Shown piece by piece: positions 8,834 to 18,657 of a DNA stretch of 64,000 bases; the first letter of the stretch is position 1; each line of letters opens with the position of its first letter. The position numbers were made by a program, and so were the translations under genes. The DNA is from Dyella_B nitratireducens (GTDB taxonomy: Bacteria; Pseudomonadota; Gammaproteobacteria; Xanthomonadales; Rhodanobacteraceae), in the NCBI RefSeq assembly GCF_049532905.1, contig NZ_CP064032.1, positions 2,666,001-2,730,000 on the forward strand, given 5' to 3'. Below the pieces are notes generated by a model, which was not told the origin of the DNA, searched no databases, and saw only the letters and a list, made by a program, of their open reading frames with translations.

Positions 8834-9285
8834 GTTGTGTGCGGCAGCGATTTTGCTTTCATACGCAACCGTTTGTAGGTTGGTTGACGCAGCGTAATCC
8901 AACCACGCCGCCTCGAATGCTGTTGGGTCATCCCCGAATCAAGACCTGGGCGGCCCCATCTACTGCTATGGTCTAAGTCCAGCCTAAGACATCGTGGCTA
9001 TGTTGCTGTAAGCATGTGCACGCCACACACCTGTGACGCCCACTATCACAATATGGAGCCCGCAAAAACCCCCAGATGGCATGTTTGTACAGGTGTGCCA
9101 ATGAGTTAATTCATCGCTTGAAAATAAGGTGACACCGGACGGTGTCAACCATGCCAGCGACGAGCCGTTAAGGAACAATCCGACCGTCGCGTTGACGGAC
9201 TACCGCCGCCTAAAATCGCTGGTGGCCTGCATTTGAAAACGAAAAGCGCTCCTGCAAAGTCAGGAGCCGGCATCTGGAGATGGTT
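8834..9285. other. Gene-free 450-bp spacer upstream of the efflux operon
   Basis: No convincing coding frame. It holds a half-length repeat related to family A (GTAGGTTGGTTGACGCAGCG, from about 8874) just after the EamA gene, and a perfect 18-bp palindrome at 9130-9147, described separately. A TTGACG at about 9191 with TAAAAT only 13 bp further is too closely spaced to call a promoter. Confidence 0.6.
9130..9147. promoter_or_regulatory. Perfect palindrome, candidate operator of the MdtABC-like operon
   Basis: TGACACCG-GA-CGGTGTCA is an exact inverted repeat about 140 bp upstream of the adaptor gene. Its size and symmetry fit a dimeric repressor of the TetR, MarR or similar type. No regulator gene is adjacent, so the binding protein is unknown. 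Confidence 0.4.
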
Positions 9286-10557
9286 ATGAGTGCGGATACT
9301 CCGCGAACAGCCGGACACTCGCGCAGCAAGCGCGGCCTGTGGATCGGGGTGGCGATTGCCGTAGTGGTCATTGCCCTGGTGGTTTTTCATCTGCTTAATC
9401 GCCCGGCGGCGCGTACTGGCAGCCCCGCACAGGTCGTGAGCGTGGCCACCGCCAAACAGGGGGATATGCCGGAAATCATCAATTCGCTCGGCACGGTCAC
9501 ACCCCTGGCCACCGTCACGGTGCTGCCGCAGCTGAGTGGCTACCTCACCGAGGTGGCGTACCAGGAAGGCCAGGATGTCAAGAAAGGCCAATTCCTGGCC
9601 CAAATTGATCCGCGCCAATACGAGATCAGCAAGGAACAGGCCCAGGCGCAGCTCGCGAAGGATCAGGCGACGCTCGACCAGGCCCGCACCGACCTTGCCC
9701 GCTACACACAGCTTTACCAGAAGAAATCCATCGCCGAGCAGACCTATATGGACCAGAAGTTCCTGGTCCAGCAATACGAAGCGGCTGTCAAAGCGGATCA
9801 GGCAAATATTGCGCAATTCGAACTTGATCTCACTTACTGCCATATCATTGCGCCGGTCGACGGCAAGGTCGGCTTGCGCCTGGTCGATCCAGGCAATTAC
9901 GTGACGCCGTCCAGCTCCACCGGCATCGTGGTGATCACCACGATGAAGCCGACCACCGTGCAGTTCACCGTGCCGCAAAATTTGCTCGGCAAAGTGTTGG
10001 ATCGTTACAACACCGGCACGAAACTGCCGGTCACAGTGTTCAACAGCGACAACACCAAGCAGATTGCCACCGGCACGCTGTATGCCATCAGCAACCAGAT
10101 GGCCACCAGCACCGGTACGGTAACGCTGCGCGCGACGGTTCCCAACGACAACGAAGCGCTGTATCCCAACGAATTCGTCAACGCGCAGTTGCTGGTGGAT
10201 ACCTTGCAGAACACCGTGCTGGTGCCGACGCCCGCTGTGCAGACCGGCGCTCCCGGCAATTACGTGTTCCTGGTCAATAGCGATGACACCGTGTCCGTGC
10301 ACAAGGTGACGCCAGGCCCCAGCGACGGCAAATACACCGCGATCCTCGCCGGCCTTTCCGTCGGCGAAACGGTGGTGACGGATGGCACGGATCGCTTGAG
10401 CGATGGTGCGAAGATCCGCGTGGCGCAAGCGCATCCTGCTGGCGCAAGCAGTGCGGGCGAACCGGCATCGTCATCGTCGACAGGTGCATCGCATACAGGC
10501 GGCAAACGCAGGCACAAAACCGGCTCGGATGCCGGCTCTACCTCCTCCGCGTCGTAA
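9286..10557 (+). CDS. mdtA: RND efflux periplasmic adaptor, MdtA-like
   Basis: The start at ATG 9286 is preferred over ATG 9280 because GGAG (9275-9278) is correctly spaced only for the former; 423 aa. One N-terminal transmembrane/signal anchor (GLWIGVAIAVVVIALVVFHLL) is followed by the biotinyl-lipoyl-like half motif, an alpha-hairpin rich in Q/A/K (about residues 115-165), the second lipoyl half with IIAPVDGKVGLRLVDPGNYV, and beta-barrel domains. The tail is Ser/Gly/Lys-rich and disordered. It links the inner-membrane pump to the outer-membrane channel. It is first of four co-directional genes (adaptor, two pumps, channel), the MdtABC pattern with an added outer-membrane factor. Confidence 0.88.
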   Translation: MSADTPRTAGHSRSKRGLWIGVAIAVVVIALVVFHLLNRPAARTGSPAQVVSVATAKQGDMPEIINSLGTVTPLATVTVLPQLSGYLTEVAYQEGQDVKKGQFLAQIDPRQYEISKEQAQAQLAKDQATLDQARTDLARYTQLYQKKSIAEQTYMDQKFLVQQYEAAVKADQANIAQFELDLTYCHIIAPVDGKVGLRLVDPGNYVTPSSSTGIVVITTMKPTTVQFTVPQNLLGKVLDRYNTGTKLPVTVFNSDNTKQIATGTLYAISNQMATSTGTVTLRATVPNDNEALYPNEFVNAQLLVDTLQNTVLVPTPAVQTGAPGNYVFLVNSDDTVSVHKVTPGPSDGKYTAILAGLSVGETVVTDGTDRLSDGAKIRVAQAHPAGASSAGEPASSSSTGASHTGGKRRHKTGSDAGSTSSAS

Positions 10558-10575
10558 TCGGCAGGCGTTGATCTG

Positions 10576-13500
10576 ATGAATATCTCCCGCCTGTTCGTAC
10601 TCAGGCCCGTGGCGACATCGCTGCTGATGATCGCCCTGGTGCTGGTGGGCCTGGTGGCGATGCGCTTCCTGCCGGTGTCGTCGCTGCCCAGCGTCGACTA
10701 CCCGACGATCCAGGTGCAGACCTTCTACCCCGGCGCAAGCCCTTCGGTGATGGCCACCACGGTAACGGCGCCGCTGGAAGTGCAGCTCGGTGAAATTCCC
10801 GGCCTGCAGCAGATGACGTCCAGCAGCTCAGCCGGTGCGTCGGTGATCACGTTGCAGTTCAACCTCGCACTCAACCTCGACGTCGCCGAGCAGAACGTGC
10901 AGGAGGCACTCAACGCCGCCAACAGCCTGCTCCCGAGCGGCCTGCCCGCGCCGCCGACCTATGCGAAGGTGAACCCCGCCGACCAGCCGATCCTCACGCT
11001 GGCGGTGACGTCGAAATCAATGTCGCTGACGCAATTGCAGGACGTCGCGAATAATCGCCTGGGCACCAAGATTTCCGAAGTGTCGGGCGTTGGCCTGGTC
11101 ACGCCTTCCGGCGGCAACGTGCCCGCCGTGCGTGTAGAAGCCGATCCCCAGAAGCTCGCCGCGTACGGTCTCAACATCGATGACCTGCGCTCGCTGCTGG
11201 CCAACGTCAACGTAAGCCAACCCAAAGGCAACTTCGACGGGCCCGACCTGGATTACACCATCAACGGCAACGACCAGATCCAGGACCCGAAGGATTACCT
11301 GGACACGGTGATCTCCTACCAGAACGGCTCGCCGGTGTATCTGCGCGATGTCGCTCACGTCACCCAGTCCGCGCAGAACACCGAGCAAGGCGCCTGGTAC
11401 AACACCACGCCGGCGATCGTGCTGAACGTGCAGCGCCAGCCCGGCGCGAACGTGATCGCTACGGTCGACCAGATCAAGAGCATCCTGCCCCAGCTCGAAT
11501 CCACATTGCCGGCCGGCATGCACGTGGATATCGTCAATGACAGCACCGGCGAGATTCGCGCCTCGGTGGCCGATGCGGCGTTCGAGCTGATCCTGGCGGT
11601 GGTGCTGGTGGTGCTGGTGATCTTCGTGTTCCTGCGCAACCTGCCCGCCACCATCATCCCCAGCATCTCCGTGCCGGTGTCGCTGATCGGCACGCTGGCG
11701 ATGATGTACGAACTCAACTACTCCATCGACAATCTTTCGTTGATGGCGTTGATCATCGCTACCGGCTTCGTGGTGGATGACTCGATCGTGATGATCGAGA
11801 ACATCGTGCGCTATCTGGAAGAAGGCGAAACGCCGTTGAACGCAGCGCTGATCGGTGCAGGGCAGATCGGCTTCACCATTCTGTCGCTGACCGTATCGCT
11901 GATTGCGGTGCTGATCCCGCTGCTTTTCATGGGTGGCGTGATTGGACGTCTATTCAGCGAATTCGCGGTGACGCTCGCAGTGACCATCGTGATTTCCGGC
12001 ATCGTGTCACTCACCCTGGTGCCGATGCTGTGCGCACGCATTCTACGTGCACAAGCGGAGCGCCATCCGAGCAAGTTTGAGCAAATAAGTGAAGGCCTGT
12101 TCAACAAGTTGTTGCATGCCTATGAGCGCGGCCTGCGTTTCGTCATGGACCACCAGACCGCGACGCTGGTGACCTTCCTGGTGACGCTGGCCATCACCGT
12201 GGTCCTGTACGTGGTCATTCCTAAGGGTCTGTTCCCGGTGCAGGACGTCGGTGTACTGCAAGGCATCAGCATTGCCGACAACTCGGTGTCCTATAGCACC
12301 ATGGTGGACCGCCAGGCGCAATTGGCCGAGGCGATCCTGAAGGATCAGGACGTCACCAACCTGACCTCGTACGTGGGCATCGACGGCACCAATACCACGC
12401 TGAACAACGGCCGTTTCCTGATCAACTTGAAACCGCGTGATGACCGTTCCGATAGTGCCGCTGAAATCGCGCGGCGCATCCAGCAGGAAGTGGCAAACGT
12501 CCCCGGCATCAAGTTGTACCTGCAGCCGGAGCAGGACCTGACGCTGGATACCACCGTATCGCCCAACCAGTACCAGTTCGTGCTGCGCGGACCCAGCCAG
12601 CAGGCATTCCAGCAGTACGTGCCGGCGTTGATCACGCGCATGAAGCAGATCAGCTCGATCACCGACGTCACCAGCGATTTGAACAACGAGGGCCTGAGCG
12701 TCAACGTCGAGGTGAACCGCCAGTTGGCGGCGCGCTTCGGCATTACTCCCGCCACGATCGACAATGCGCTGTACGACGCGCTGGGCCAGCGCATCGTGTC
12801 GACCATCTTCAACCAGTCCAACCAGTACCGTGTGATCCTGGTCGCCAAGCCGCAGTCGCTCCCCACGCTGCAATCGCTGGGCGATCTGTACCTGCCTAGC
12901 CAGACGGCAAGCAGCGGCCAGGTGCCATTGAAGGCGATTGCGAAGATCGAAGTGACCAAGTCGCAGTTGGTGATCAGTCACCTGGCGCAGTTTCCATCGG
13001 TGACCATCTCCTTCAACCTCGCCAAGGATGCCTCGCTGAGCAAGGCCGTGAAGGAGATCAATCAGGCGGAGCAGGAAATCCGCCTGCCGCCTTCGATCAC
13101 CTCGTCATTCCAAGGTGCAGCACAGGCGTTCCAGGATTCGCTCTCCAGCGAGGTGTATTTGCTGATTGCGGCGCTGATCGCGGTCTACATCGTGCTGGGC
13201 GTGCTGTACGAAAGTTTCATCCACCCGGTGACGATTCTCTCGACCCTGCCGTCAGCCGGTATCGGCGCACTGCTGTCATTGATGATTGCCGGCACCGACC
13301 TGGACATCATCGGCATCATCGGCATCGTGCTCTTGATCGGCATCGTGAAGAAGAACGCGATCATGATCGTGGACTTTGCGCTCGAAGCCGAACGCGATCA
13401 TGGCAAGCCGCCGGCGGAAGCGATCTTTGAAGCATCGCTGCTGCGTTTCCGCCCGATTCTAATGACCACGTTGGCGGCCATGCTCGGCGCGCTGCCGATG

Positions 13501-13683
13501 TTGCTCGGTACCGGCACCGGTTCGGAGCTGCGCCGGCCGCTGGGCCTGGCGATTATCGGCGGCTTGACGTTGAGCCAATTGTTGACGCTGTTCACTACGC
13601 CGGTGATCTATCTGTTCTTCGATCGGCTGGCGCAGCGGTTCAACCGCAAGCCGTCGCTGGCGGCGGGAGACCATACGCCGTGA
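10576..13683 (+). CDS. mdtB: RND efflux pump subunit, MdtB-like
   Basis: 1035 aa, close to the 1040 of E. coli MdtB, with strong line-by-line resemblance to the sequence I know (RPVATSLLMIALVLVGLVAM, VDYPTIQVQTFYPGASP, ATGFVVDDSIVMIENI). Twelve membrane helices with two large periplasmic loops are evident. The proton-relay aspartates in helix 4 appear as the VVDD pair. In E. coli MdtB and MdtC form a heterotrimeric pump exporting bile salts, novobiocin and similar compounds. The gene begins 18 bp after the adaptor. Unusually, about 200 bp of repeat DNA separates it from its MdtC partner. Confidence 0.9.
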   Translation: MNISRLFVLRPVATSLLMIALVLVGLVAMRFLPVSSLPSVDYPTIQVQTFYPGASPSVMATTVTAPLEVQLGEIPGLQQMTSSSSAGASVITLQFNLALNLDVAEQNVQEALNAANSLLPSGLPAPPTYAKVNPADQPILTLAVTSKSMSLTQLQDVANNRLGTKISEVSGVGLVTPSGGNVPAVRVEADPQKLAAYGLNIDDLRSLLANVNVSQPKGNFDGPDLDYTINGNDQIQDPKDYLDTVISYQNGSPVYLRDVAHVTQSAQNTEQGAWYNTTPAIVLNVQRQPGANVIATVDQIKSILPQLESTLPAGMHVDIVNDSTGEIRASVADAAFELILAVVLVVLVIFVFLRNLPATIIPSISVPVSLIGTLAMMYELNYSIDNLSLMALIIATGFVVDDSIVMIENIVRYLEEGETPLNAALIGAGQIGFTILSLTVSLIAVLIPLLFMGGVIGRLFSEFAVTLAVTIVISGIVSLTLVPMLCARILRAQAERHPSKFEQISEGLFNKLLHAYERGLRFVMDHQTATLVTFLVTLAITVVLYVVIPKGLFPVQDVGVLQGISIADNSVSYSTMVDRQAQLAEAILKDQDVTNLTSYVGIDGTNTTLNNGRFLINLKPRDDRSDSAAEIARRIQQEVANVPGIKLYLQPEQDLTLDTTVSPNQYQFVLRGPSQQAFQQYVPALITRMKQISSITDVTSDLNNEGLSVNVEVNRQLAARFGITPATIDNALYDALGQRIVSTIFNQSNQYRVILVAKPQSLPTLQSLGDLYLPSQTASSGQVPLKAIAKIEVTKSQLVISHLAQFPSVTISFNLAKDASLSKAVKEINQAEQEIRLPPSITSSFQGAAQAFQDSLSSEVYLLIAALIAVYIVLGVLYESFIHPVTILSTLPSAGIGALLSLMIAGTDLDIIGIIGIVLLIGIVKKNAIMIVDFALEAERDHGKPPAEAIFEASLLRFRPILMTTLAAMLGALPMLLGTGTGSELRRPLGLAIIGGLTLSQLLTLFTTPVIYLFFDRLAQRFNRKPSLAAGDHTP

Positions 13684-13718
13684 GCATGAGCGCGCATTTC
13701 GTGTCCAGCCTTGAACTT

Positions 13719-13846
13719 CCCCCTCCCCTGCGTGCAGGGGCGGGCTGGGGTGGGGTTGCACGGGCTTGCCGTACAACATGCTTTTGCCGCGACGTTGCGA
13801 GCTTCACCCCACCCCAACCCTCCCCTACTGCACGTAGGGGAGGGGG
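13719..13846. repeat. Pair of GC-rich palindromes between mdtB and mdtC
   Basis: 13719-13740 (CCCCCTCCCCTGCGTGCAGG...) and 13806-13846 (CACCCCACCCCAACCCTCCC... with TACTGCACGTAGGGGAGG) are each self-complementary. They are also complementary to one another, so the 128-bp block can fold as one large structure. Related units occur at 21519-21548, 43381-43414 and 52676-52712. The block fills most of the 202-bp gap between two genes that are normally adjacent. Confidence 0.75.
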
Positions 13847-13885
13847 CCGCATCTCGCGCGGGCGTAAATATCGCCGAGTGGCCGC

Positions 13886-16800
13886 ATGAACATCTCTGCC
13901 CTCTTCATCCGCCGCCCCGTCGCCACCACCCTGCTGGCGATTGCCATCCTGCTATCCGGCATCCTGGCGTACTTCCGCCTGCCGGTGGCGCCGCTGCCGA
14001 ACGTCACCTATCCAGTGGTCGTCGTGCAGGCCAACATGGCCGGTGCGAGTCCGTCGATCATGGCTTCCACCGTGGCCGAACCGCTGGAAAAACGCCTAGG
14101 TGCGATCGCTGACGTCACCGAGATGACCTCGGCCAGCTATGTCGGCTCATCGCAAATCGTTGTCCAGTTCGGCCTCAGCCGCGACATCAATGGCGCCGCA
14201 CGCGATGTGCAGGCCGCGATCCAGGCAGCGCGCGCCGACCTGCCGAGCACGTTGCGCAGCAATCCCTCCTATCGCGAATACAACCCGGCTGATTCGCCGA
14301 TCATGGTGCTGGCGCTTACCTCCAATACGTTGACGCGCGCGCAGCTCTACGATTCGGCCGATTCGGTAATCCAGCAGCAGCTCTCGCAGGTGGATGGCGT
14401 GGGCCAGATTACGCTGGGCGGCAGCGCCCTGCCCTCCGTTCGCGTGGAACTGGAACCAAATAAGCTCAACAGCTATGGGATCGGGCTCGAAGACGTGCGC
14501 GCGGCCATCAGCGCCGCCAACGCGGACAGCGCAAAAGGCCACATCGATCAGGACGGTCTGCGCTACGAAGTCCAATCCAATGACCAGATCAACAAAGCTG
14601 CGCCGTACCGCGACCTGATCGTCGCCTATCGCGATGGCTCACCCGTGCAATTGCGCGATGTCGCCGACGTACAAGACTCGGCAGAAAACATCCGCAACAT
14701 GGGTTTGTACAACCGCAAGCCCGCCGTGCTGGTGATCGTGTTTCCGTTGCCTGGCAGCAACATCGTCAAAACGGTCTCGCAGATCCGCAAAGTGCTGCCG
14801 GCGATCGAAGCGACCTTGCCAAGCAGCATCAAGGTCGGCGTCGCGATCGATCGTTCGCAATCGGTCAATGCGGCGGTCGGCGACACTCAGCGCTCGTTGT
14901 TCGTCGCGGTGTTGCTGGTCATCGGTGTGGTGTTCGTGTTCCTGCAATCACCACGCGCCATCCTGATTCCTTCGGTGGCGTTGCCGCTGTCGATCATCGG
15001 CACATTCGGGCCGATGTTCCTGATGGGTTACAGCATCGACAACCTATCGCTGATGGCGCTGACCATCGGCACCGGCTTCGTGGTCGACGATGCGGTGGTG
15101 GTGCTGGAAAACATTGTGCGTCACGTGGAAGCAGGCATGGACGTGCGCGAGGCGGCACTGAAAGGCAGCGGCGAGGTCGGTTTCACGGTGATCTCGATGA
15201 GTCTGTCGCTGATCGCGGTGTTCACGCCGATCCTGTTGATGCCGGGCATCATCGGCCTGCTGTTCCATGAATTCGCAGTCACGCTTTCGACGGCTATTTT
15301 GCTGTCGATGGTGATCTCGCTGACGGTCACGCCCACCATGGCCGCCTACATACTGCGCCCTGGCCAAGGATTGCATTCCAAGGCGCGTTGGGCGGTGTGG
15401 TACGAGCGGCAGTTCGATCGCTTCAAGCAGGCGTATTCGCGCTCGCTCACCATGGTGCTCGACCGCGCCGGGTTGGTCGGCCTGGTACTGATCGGCCTGA
15501 TCCTGCTCAATCCCTTCATGTTCAAGCTGCTGCCGTCCACGTTCTTTCCGGAACAGGACAACGGCATCCTGATGGGCCAGATCATTGCCGACCAAAGCAT
15601 CTCCTTCCAGGCCATGGAAAAGAAGCTGGCGCAATTGCAGTCGATCGTACAGAAGGACCCCGCGGTGGCGTCCGTAGCGGGTTTCGCCGGTGGTCGCGCG
15701 CTCAACACCGCCAACTTGTATGTGGAGCTGAAGCCGCTGGCGGAGCGCAAGCTTTCGGCCGCGCAGGTAGTCGAGCGGCTGCGGCCGAAGCTCAATGCGA
15801 TTTCCGGTGCGAAGCTGTTCCTGCAAGCATCGCAGGATCTGCACATCGGCGGCCGGTCATCCGCATCGGAATACCAATACACGCTGACCAGCGACGACCC
15901 CGATGCGCTGTATACATGGATACCCAAGCTGGTCACGGAGCTTGGCAAACACCGCGATCAACTGGTGGATGTGAACTCCGACCTGCAGCAGAACGGCTTG
16001 CAGACCTTCGTCAATTTCGATCGCTCCACCATGGCACGCTACGGCTTTGCACCCAACCAGATCGACGCCGTGCTGTACGACGCGTTTGGCCAGCGCACCG
16101 TGTCCACCGTTTACAACGAGCTCAACCAGTATTACGTAGTGATGGAAGTTGCGCCGAAATACTGGCAATTCCCGCAAATGCTGGATCGCATGTATTTCAG
16201 CAAGGCCGCGGGTAATGCCACTGGCACACAGCAAACGCAGATGTCTGGCAGCCTCGTGAAGGGCGTAACGAGCTATAGCGCAGTAAGCGCATCTGCCGGC
16301 ACGTCGTCGAGCACCAATGCGCTCAATGCGAACGCTGAAGCGAACGCACTCACCAATGCCATCTCCAATTCCAAAGGCGGCACCTCCAGCGGCAGCGCCG
16401 ACAGTACCGCGGCGGAAACCATGGTGCCGTTCCCGACCATGATGAGCTACACGAACAATCATACGGCCACGCAGGTCAATCATCAGGGCGGCCTGGTCGC
16501 TGGCACCATCTCGTTCAACCTGCCGCCTGGCGGTTCGCTGAGCAAAGCCTTGGCATCAGTCCAGCAGGCCATGCAGGATATTGGCATGCCCGCCTCCATC
16601 CACGGCGCTACGGCCGGTGCGGCGCAGGTGTATTCGCAATCGATGTCGACCATGCCGCTGCTGATTCTTGCTGCACTTGGCGCGGTGTACATCGTGCTTG
16701 GCATTCTCTACGAGAACACCGTCCATCCGATCACCATTCTTTCCACCCTGCCCTCCGCAGGTATTGGTGCGGTGCTGGCATTGCTGATCTTCGGCACGCC

Positions 16801-17194
16801 GTTCTCGGTGATCGCCATGATCGGCATCATCCTGCTGATCGGTATCGTGAAGAAAAACGCGATCATGATGATCGACGTGGCGATTCGCCTGCAACGTGAT
16901 GAAGGCTACGAGCCTGTGCGTGCCATCCACGACGCTGCGGTGTTGCGCTTGCGACCGATCATGATGACCACCGCCGCCGCCGTGCTTGGCGCGGTGCCGC
17001 TGGCCGTCGGTGTCGGCCAGGGCGGATCGCTGCGCCAGCCACTCGGCATCACCGTGATGGGTGGCCTGATTCTCAGCCAGGTATTTACGCTGTACACAAC
17101 ACCGGTGATCTATCTTTATCTTGACCGTCTGCGCGCAAGACTGGCCCGTTGGTCGGCCACATTGCCGTGGAATCGGTCGGACGCGAGTGCATGA
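13886..17194 (+). CDS. mdtC: RND efflux pump subunit, MdtC-like, with a low-complexity insertion
   Basis: 1102 aa, about 75 residues longer than E. coli MdtC, to which it otherwise aligns along its length (LFIRRPVATTLLAIAILLSG, RDINGAARDVQAAI, FFPEQDNGILMGQIIADQSI). The extra length is a Ser/Ala/Asn/Thr-rich stretch at about residues 775-845, in the second periplasmic loop just before NHQGGLVAGTISFNLPPG. Family A helix-4 acid pair (VVDD) is present. Partner of the MdtB-like subunit. Its stop codon overlaps the start of the outer-membrane factor by ATGA. Confidence 0.9.
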   Translation: MNISALFIRRPVATTLLAIAILLSGILAYFRLPVAPLPNVTYPVVVVQANMAGASPSIMASTVAEPLEKRLGAIADVTEMTSASYVGSSQIVVQFGLSRDINGAARDVQAAIQAARADLPSTLRSNPSYREYNPADSPIMVLALTSNTLTRAQLYDSADSVIQQQLSQVDGVGQITLGGSALPSVRVELEPNKLNSYGIGLEDVRAAISAANADSAKGHIDQDGLRYEVQSNDQINKAAPYRDLIVAYRDGSPVQLRDVADVQDSAENIRNMGLYNRKPAVLVIVFPLPGSNIVKTVSQIRKVLPAIEATLPSSIKVGVAIDRSQSVNAAVGDTQRSLFVAVLLVIGVVFVFLQSPRAILIPSVALPLSIIGTFGPMFLMGYSIDNLSLMALTIGTGFVVDDAVVVLENIVRHVEAGMDVREAALKGSGEVGFTVISMSLSLIAVFTPILLMPGIIGLLFHEFAVTLSTAILLSMVISLTVTPTMAAYILRPGQGLHSKARWAVWYERQFDRFKQAYSRSLTMVLDRAGLVGLVLIGLILLNPFMFKLLPSTFFPEQDNGILMGQIIADQSISFQAMEKKLAQLQSIVQKDPAVASVAGFAGGRALNTANLYVELKPLAERKLSAAQVVERLRPKLNAISGAKLFLQASQDLHIGGRSSASEYQYTLTSDDPDALYTWIPKLVTELGKHRDQLVDVNSDLQQNGLQTFVNFDRSTMARYGFAPNQIDAVLYDAFGQRTVSTVYNELNQYYVVMEVAPKYWQFPQMLDRMYFSKAAGNATGTQQTQMSGSLVKGVTSYSAVSASAGTSSSTNALNANAEANALTNAISNSKGGTSSGSADSTAAETMVPFPTMMSYTNNHTATQVNHQGGLVAGTISFNLPPGGSLSKALASVQQAMQDIGMPASIHGATAGAAQVYSQSMSTMPLLILAALGAVYIVLGILYENTVHPITILSTLPSAGIGAVLALLIFGTPFSVIAMIGIILLIGIVKKNAIMMIDVAIRLQRDEGYEPVRAIHDAAVLRLRPIMMTTAAAVLGAVPLAVGVGQGGSLRQPLGITVMGGLILSQVFTLYTTPVIYLYLDRLRARLARWSATLPWNRSDASA

Positions 17195-18651
17195 CTATGA
17201 AGACTTTGCATACCGTTCTCGCCGCCTCGCTGGCCATGCTGCTCGGCGGCTGCATGGTCGGCCCGGACTATCACCGTCCGCAGGTACCGATGCCCACGCA
17301 ATACAAAGAACTGCCGGGCTGGACGGCGGCCTCGCCGGAAGCGGATGGCGCACCGAAAGGCGATTGGTGGACCAGCTTCAACGATCCGCTGCTCAATCAG
17401 CTTGAGCCGATGGTGTCGGTGTCCAACCAAACCGTGCAGCAGGCATATGCCAATTACCAGGAAGCGTTGGCTAACGTGCAAGTGGCGCGTGCATCCTTGT
17501 TTCCCACGCTTGGCGTCACCGGCTCGGCCAACAAGCAACGCAGTGGCACGAGCAACAGCACTTTAAGCAGCTCGACATCGCGGCGGGCCGTCAGCACTTC
17601 CGGCTCGCTGGAAGGTAGCGCGAGCTGGGCGCCCGATCTGTGGGGCAAGGTGCGCCGCTCCGTCGAAGAGAGCAAGGCCACCGCACAGGCCAGCCAGGCG
17701 ACGCTGGCCAATGCCACCTTGTCCGAGCAGATTGCGCTGGCTAATGCAGTGATCGAATTACGCATTACCGACGCTGATATCGATCTGTTTCAGAAGACGG
17801 TGGATGCATACACCGAATCCCTGCGCGTGGTGGAAAACCAGGGCACGGCCGGCACTACGGCACCTTCTGATGTGATCACGGCGCGCACGCAGCTGGAAAG
17901 CGCCAAATCCAGCCTTATCCAGCTCGGCATCGCGCGCGCGCAATACATGCACGCGATTGCGGTGCTGGTCGGTAAAAATCCCGAAGAGCTCGACATTCCG
18001 CACAGTACAAGCGTGCCGAATCTACCGACCCTTCCAGTCACCATGCCGTCGACGCTGTTGCAGCGCCGTCCGGATATCGCCGTGGCCGAGCGTCAGATGG
18101 CCGCAGAAAACGCGGCGATCGGCGTTGCCGTCGCGGCGTACTATCCCGATCTGACACTGTCCGCCTCGGATGGCTTTTCGCAGGCACCGCTGGCTGGCCT
18201 GCTGCATGCAGCCAATCATGTCTGGTCATTAGGCGCGGATGCCAGCGAAACCGTGTTCGACTTCGGCGCACGCCACGGCCAGGTCGCTGCGGCCAAGGCG
18301 GCCTACGAAGCGGCCGTCGCCAACTACCGCGGCAGCGTGCTGACCGCGCTCGAGGATGTGGAGAACGATCTGTCGGACCTGCGCATCCTCGGCCAGCAGG
18401 CCGAAGTACAGGACGCCGTGGTACGCGATGCGACGCAGGGCGCGCAGATTGCGCTCAACGAATACCAAGCCGGCACGGTGGACTACACCACAGCTGCCAC
18501 CGCACAAGCCACGCAGCTGAGTGCACAGCAGAGCGCGCTGAGCATTACGCAGCAGCGCCTGCTCGATACGGTATCGTTGATCAGTGACATGGGCGGCGGC
18601 TGGTCAGCCGATCAACTCGATGCCTCGCAAAAGTCGACCACCAACCGCTGA
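17191..18651 (+). CDS. Outer-membrane efflux lipoprotein (NodT/OprM family)
   Basis: 486 aa. The start at ATG 17191 overlaps the mdtC stop; an ATG two codons later is also possible. A lipoprotein signal peptide is clear: LHTVLAASLAMLLGGC with the lipobox LGGC and mature Cys. MVGPDYHRP follows, the hallmark of NodT-type channels, and two OEP repeats with long alpha-helices follow that. It forms the trimeric TolC-like channel for the MdtABC-like pump. The dedicated channel gene in the operon differs from E. coli, where TolC is encoded elsewhere. Confidence 0.92.
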   Translation: MTMKTLHTVLAASLAMLLGGCMVGPDYHRPQVPMPTQYKELPGWTAASPEADGAPKGDWWTSFNDPLLNQLEPMVSVSNQTVQQAYANYQEALANVQVARASLFPTLGVTGSANKQRSGTSNSTLSSSTSRRAVSTSGSLEGSASWAPDLWGKVRRSVEESKATAQASQATLANATLSEQIALANAVIELRITDADIDLFQKTVDAYTESLRVVENQGTAGTTAPSDVITARTQLESAKSSLIQLGIARAQYMHAIAVLVGKNPEELDIPHSTSVPNLPTLPVTMPSTLLQRRPDIAVAERQMAAENAAIGVAVAAYYPDLTLSASDGFSQAPLAGLLHAANHVWSLGADASETVFDFGARHGQVAAAKAAYEAAVANYRGSVLTALEDVENDLSDLRILGQQAEVQDAVVRDATQGAQIALNEYQAGTVDYTTAATAQATQLSAQQSALSITQQRLLDTVSLISDMGGGWSADQLDASQKSTTNR

Positions 18652-18657
18652 CCCACT

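Noticed and set aside
9191..9220. TTGACG...TAAAAT as the efflux operon promoter
   Set aside because: The boxes are only 13 bp apart, too close for a sigma-70 promoter.
9286..18651. Metal (CusA/CzcA-type) efflux system
   Set aside because: Both pump sequences align with MdtB and MdtC, with neither the methionine pairs nor the helix signatures of heavy-metal pumps.
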